64,000 nt of DNA, taken from the NCBI RefSeq assembly GCF_001945365.1, contig NZ_MSTQ01000005.1, positions 1-64,000 of the forward strand, in the 5' to 3' direction. Positions 62,623 to 64,000 of the stretch are shown piece by piece. Made by a program: the position numbers and the translations under genes. The notes beneath the pieces were generated by a model, which was given only the letters and a program-made list of their open reading frames with translations, was not told the DNA's origin and did not search any database. The stretch is from Pseudomonas reinekei (GTDB lineage Bacteria > Pseudomonadota > Gammaproteobacteria > Pseudomonadales > Pseudomonadaceae). The number at the start of each line of letters is the position of its first letter. Within the stretch, counting starts at the first letter, position 1.

Positions 62623-62653
62623 ATGGGCACTTCACTGTTCTGGAAGTGCCCAT
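62623..62653 (+). promoter_or_regulatory. Perfect inverted repeat over the pqqF start
   Basis: ATGGGCACTTC (62623-62633) and GAAGTGCCCAT (62643-62653) form an 11-bp perfect stem with a 9-nt loop. The right arm contains the Shine-Dalgarno-like GGAAG and the first two bases of the pqqF ATG. Could be an RNA hairpin hiding the ribosome site or a DNA operator. Confidence 0.5.
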
Positions 62654-64000
62654 GCCTGCGCTGAATCACCTTCGCCCCCACACTGAAACCCTGGCCAACG
62701 GCTTGCGGGTGACGCTTCGTCATGCCCCGAACTTGAAGCGTTGCGCGGCGGCGTTAAGGGTCGCTGCGGGCAGTCACGACGTGCCGCTGGCGTGGCCCGG
62801 CCTCGCGCATTTTCTTGAGCACTTGTTGTTTCTCGGGACTGAGCGTTTTCCTGCGGGCCAGGGGCTGATGGCCTACGTACAGAGCCACGGCGGGCAAGTG
62901 AATGCGCGCACCAGCGAGCGCACCACGGATTATTTTTTTGAATTGTCCCCCTTGGCGTTCGCCGGTGGTCTGGAGCGTCTGTCAGACATGCTCGCCCACC
63001 CGCGTATGAATCTGGACGATCAGCAGCGGGAACGGGAGGTGCTGCACGCGGAATTTGTCGCGTGGTCGCAGGATCCGGCGGCGCAACAGCAGTTGGCGTT
63101 GTTCGAGGGGCTGTCCGAGCGTCATCCGCTGCGGGGTTTCCACGCCGGCAATCGCGATAGCCTGCCGCTTGAGCAACCGGAGTTTCAGCAGGCATTGCAG
63201 GCCTTTCATCAGCGGTATTACCAGACCGGACAAATGACCTTGAGCCTGGCCGGGCCGCAGAGTCTGGAAGAGCTGCGGGGGATGGCCCAAGCATTTGGCA
63301 ATGTCCTCGCCCACGGTGAAAAAGTCCCGCAACAACGGCCCGTTCCGCTGATGACCACCTTAAATCGAAGTTATCAACAGGCTGGCGAACGTCGGCTGGA
63401 TTTGCTGTTTGCCCTCGAAGCGCTGCCCGATGCCTCCAGTGAAGCCCTGGAGTTCCTGTGCCATTGGCTCAACGCCGAGAAACCGGGCGGTTTGCTGGCG
63501 GATTTGCGCGAGCGCGAACGGGCGGAAAAACTCAAGGCAGCGCTGTTGTATCAGTTCGCCGGACAAGCCTTGCTGCACATCGAATTCACATTGCCGGGGC
63601 AATCTCTGGTAACCGGCATTCGTGAGCGACTAAGCGACTGGTTGGGTTTCTTCGCCCGGCAAGACTGGAATACCTTGCGAGAAGAATACGCCGCCCTGCG
63701 CCAGCGCCAGCAACACGTCAGCCCTGCTTTGCAATTGGCCCGACTGGACAGCGAACAGCGCGATGTCGGGTTATCCGAAGCGGGGGTCAGAGCCCTTGAA
63801 CATATCCTCAAACAGATCGGTGCTGTGGATAACTTCAGCGGTCCATGGCGGCTGCCCGCACCGAATCCGTTCCTGAGCACCGAAACGCCAGCGCCCAACG
63901 CCGGATTGATTCGCGGCCAGAACAGCGCCCACCGCGGCTTGCGCACATTTGCCCAGGATCGCTCGCGCAGCCGTCGCGAACGTTCGCCGATGCAATTCAG
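62652..64000 (+). CDS. pqqF: PQQ biosynthesis M16 peptidase (5' part, runs off the window)
   Basis: Zinc peptidase of the insulinase family that is thought to process the PqqA peptide. Only the first 449 codons are present. The inverted zinc motif HFLEHLLFLG (HxxEH, about 47-51) and the downstream glutamate in EREVLHAEF (about 127) are intact. N-terminus LANGLRVTLRHAPNLKRC. Assigned to pqqF because in P. putida and P. fluorescens pqqF lies next to davA and precedes pqqABCDE. The frame is intact to the edge. Confidence 0.85.
   Translation, partial: MPALNHLRPHTETLANGLRVTLRHAPNLKRCAAALRVAAGSHDVPLAWPGLAHFLEHLLFLGTERFPAGQGLMAYVQSHGGQVNARTSERTTDYFFELSPLAFAGGLERLSDMLAHPRMNLDDQQREREVLHAEFVAWSQDPAAQQQLALFEGLSERHPLRGFHAGNRDSLPLEQPEFQQALQAFHQRYYQTGQMTLSLAGPQSLEELRGMAQAFGNVLAHGEKVPQQRPVPLMTTLNRSYQQAGERRLDLLFALEALPDASSEALEFLCHWLNAEKPGGLLADLRERERAEKLKAALLYQFAGQALLHIEFTLPGQSLVTGIRERLSDWLGFFARQDWNTLREEYAALRQRQQHVSPALQLARLDSEQRDVGLSEAGVRALEHILKQIGAVDNFSGPWRLPAPNPFLSTETPAPNAGLIRGQNSAHRGLRTFAQDRSRSRRERSPMQF

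Noticed and set aside
60108..62723. An 871-codon open frame antisense to davB and davA.
   Set aside because: Entirely covered by two genes with intact active-site motifs on the other strand.

Overview
The window looks like chromosomal DNA of a fluorescent Pseudomonas (P. fluorescens complex or a close relative). The base is high in GC. The gene order matches, block by block, what I recall of the P. aeruginosa PA0575-PA0668 region (rmcA-rpoD-dnaG-rpsU-tsaD; glpE-apaHG-ksgA-pdxA-surA-lptD; amgK-murU; agt genes; gph-trpE; trpGDC; vfr; coq7; argC-erpA-anmK-M23-tyrS). davBA sits between rpoD and pqqF, as I recall it from P. putida and P. fluorescens. Intergenic gaps carry the inverted REP pairs (GTGGGAGCGAGCCTGCTCGC type) common in this group. 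These placements rest on remembered gene orders and on motifs read in the translations; no database was searched.

Layout. 1-297 holds three tandem minus-strand rRNA-type promoters, so an rRNA operon should lie just off the left edge. 298-11.9 kb: tyrS, an M23 endopeptidase, anmK, erpA, argC, hemJ, a nitronate monooxygenase, a DUF805 protein, an SDR, a HIT protein, coq7, an OsmC protein and vfr. 11.9-19.6 kb (minus strand): a lipoate-ligase-like gene, trpC-trpD-trpG, trpE, gph, rpe and an iron-type alcohol dehydrogenase. 19.8-27.7 kb (minus): an AgtABCD-like polyamine-type ABC importer and an AgtR/AgtS-like two-component system, punctuated by REP pairs. 27.8-31.3 kb: a DUF3530 protein, a DjlA-like J-protein, murU and amgK. 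31.4-39.1 kb (plus): lptD-surA-pdxA-rsmA-apaG-apaH and glpE. 39.4-45.6 kb: the stress trio prkA(yeaG)-yeaH-spoVR, then cca. 45.7-53.1 kb: folK, folB, plsY, tsaD, rpsU, dnaG, rpoD. 53.2-57.0 kb: rmcA and a CAT-anticodon tRNA, probably tRNA-Ile2. 57.0-59.3 kb is a small accessory patch. 59.4-64.0 kb: a Lrp/AsnC regulator, davB, davA and the 5' part of pqqF.

Functional links. davB and davA convert lysine to 5-aminovalerate, and the Agt importer and AgtSR system are related to the P. aeruginosa system for 4-aminobutyrate and 5-aminovalerate uptake and sensing, so production and uptake/sensing of one metabolite are both encoded here. anmK, amgK and murU are three steps of peptidoglycan sugar recycling. 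The trp genes carry a possible attenuation leader written in frame into the 3' end of gph.

The most promising unexplained material is the patch after the tRNA. There is an elaborate RNA-like leader with mutually exclusive helices and a sequestered Shine-Dalgarno in front of a small protein gene. Next is an HTH-nucleotidyltransferase (MNT-type antitoxin) gene with two tandem palindromic operators and an eroded HEPN partner. Last is a standalone FtsH-type (M41) peptidase domain without its AAA ATPase.
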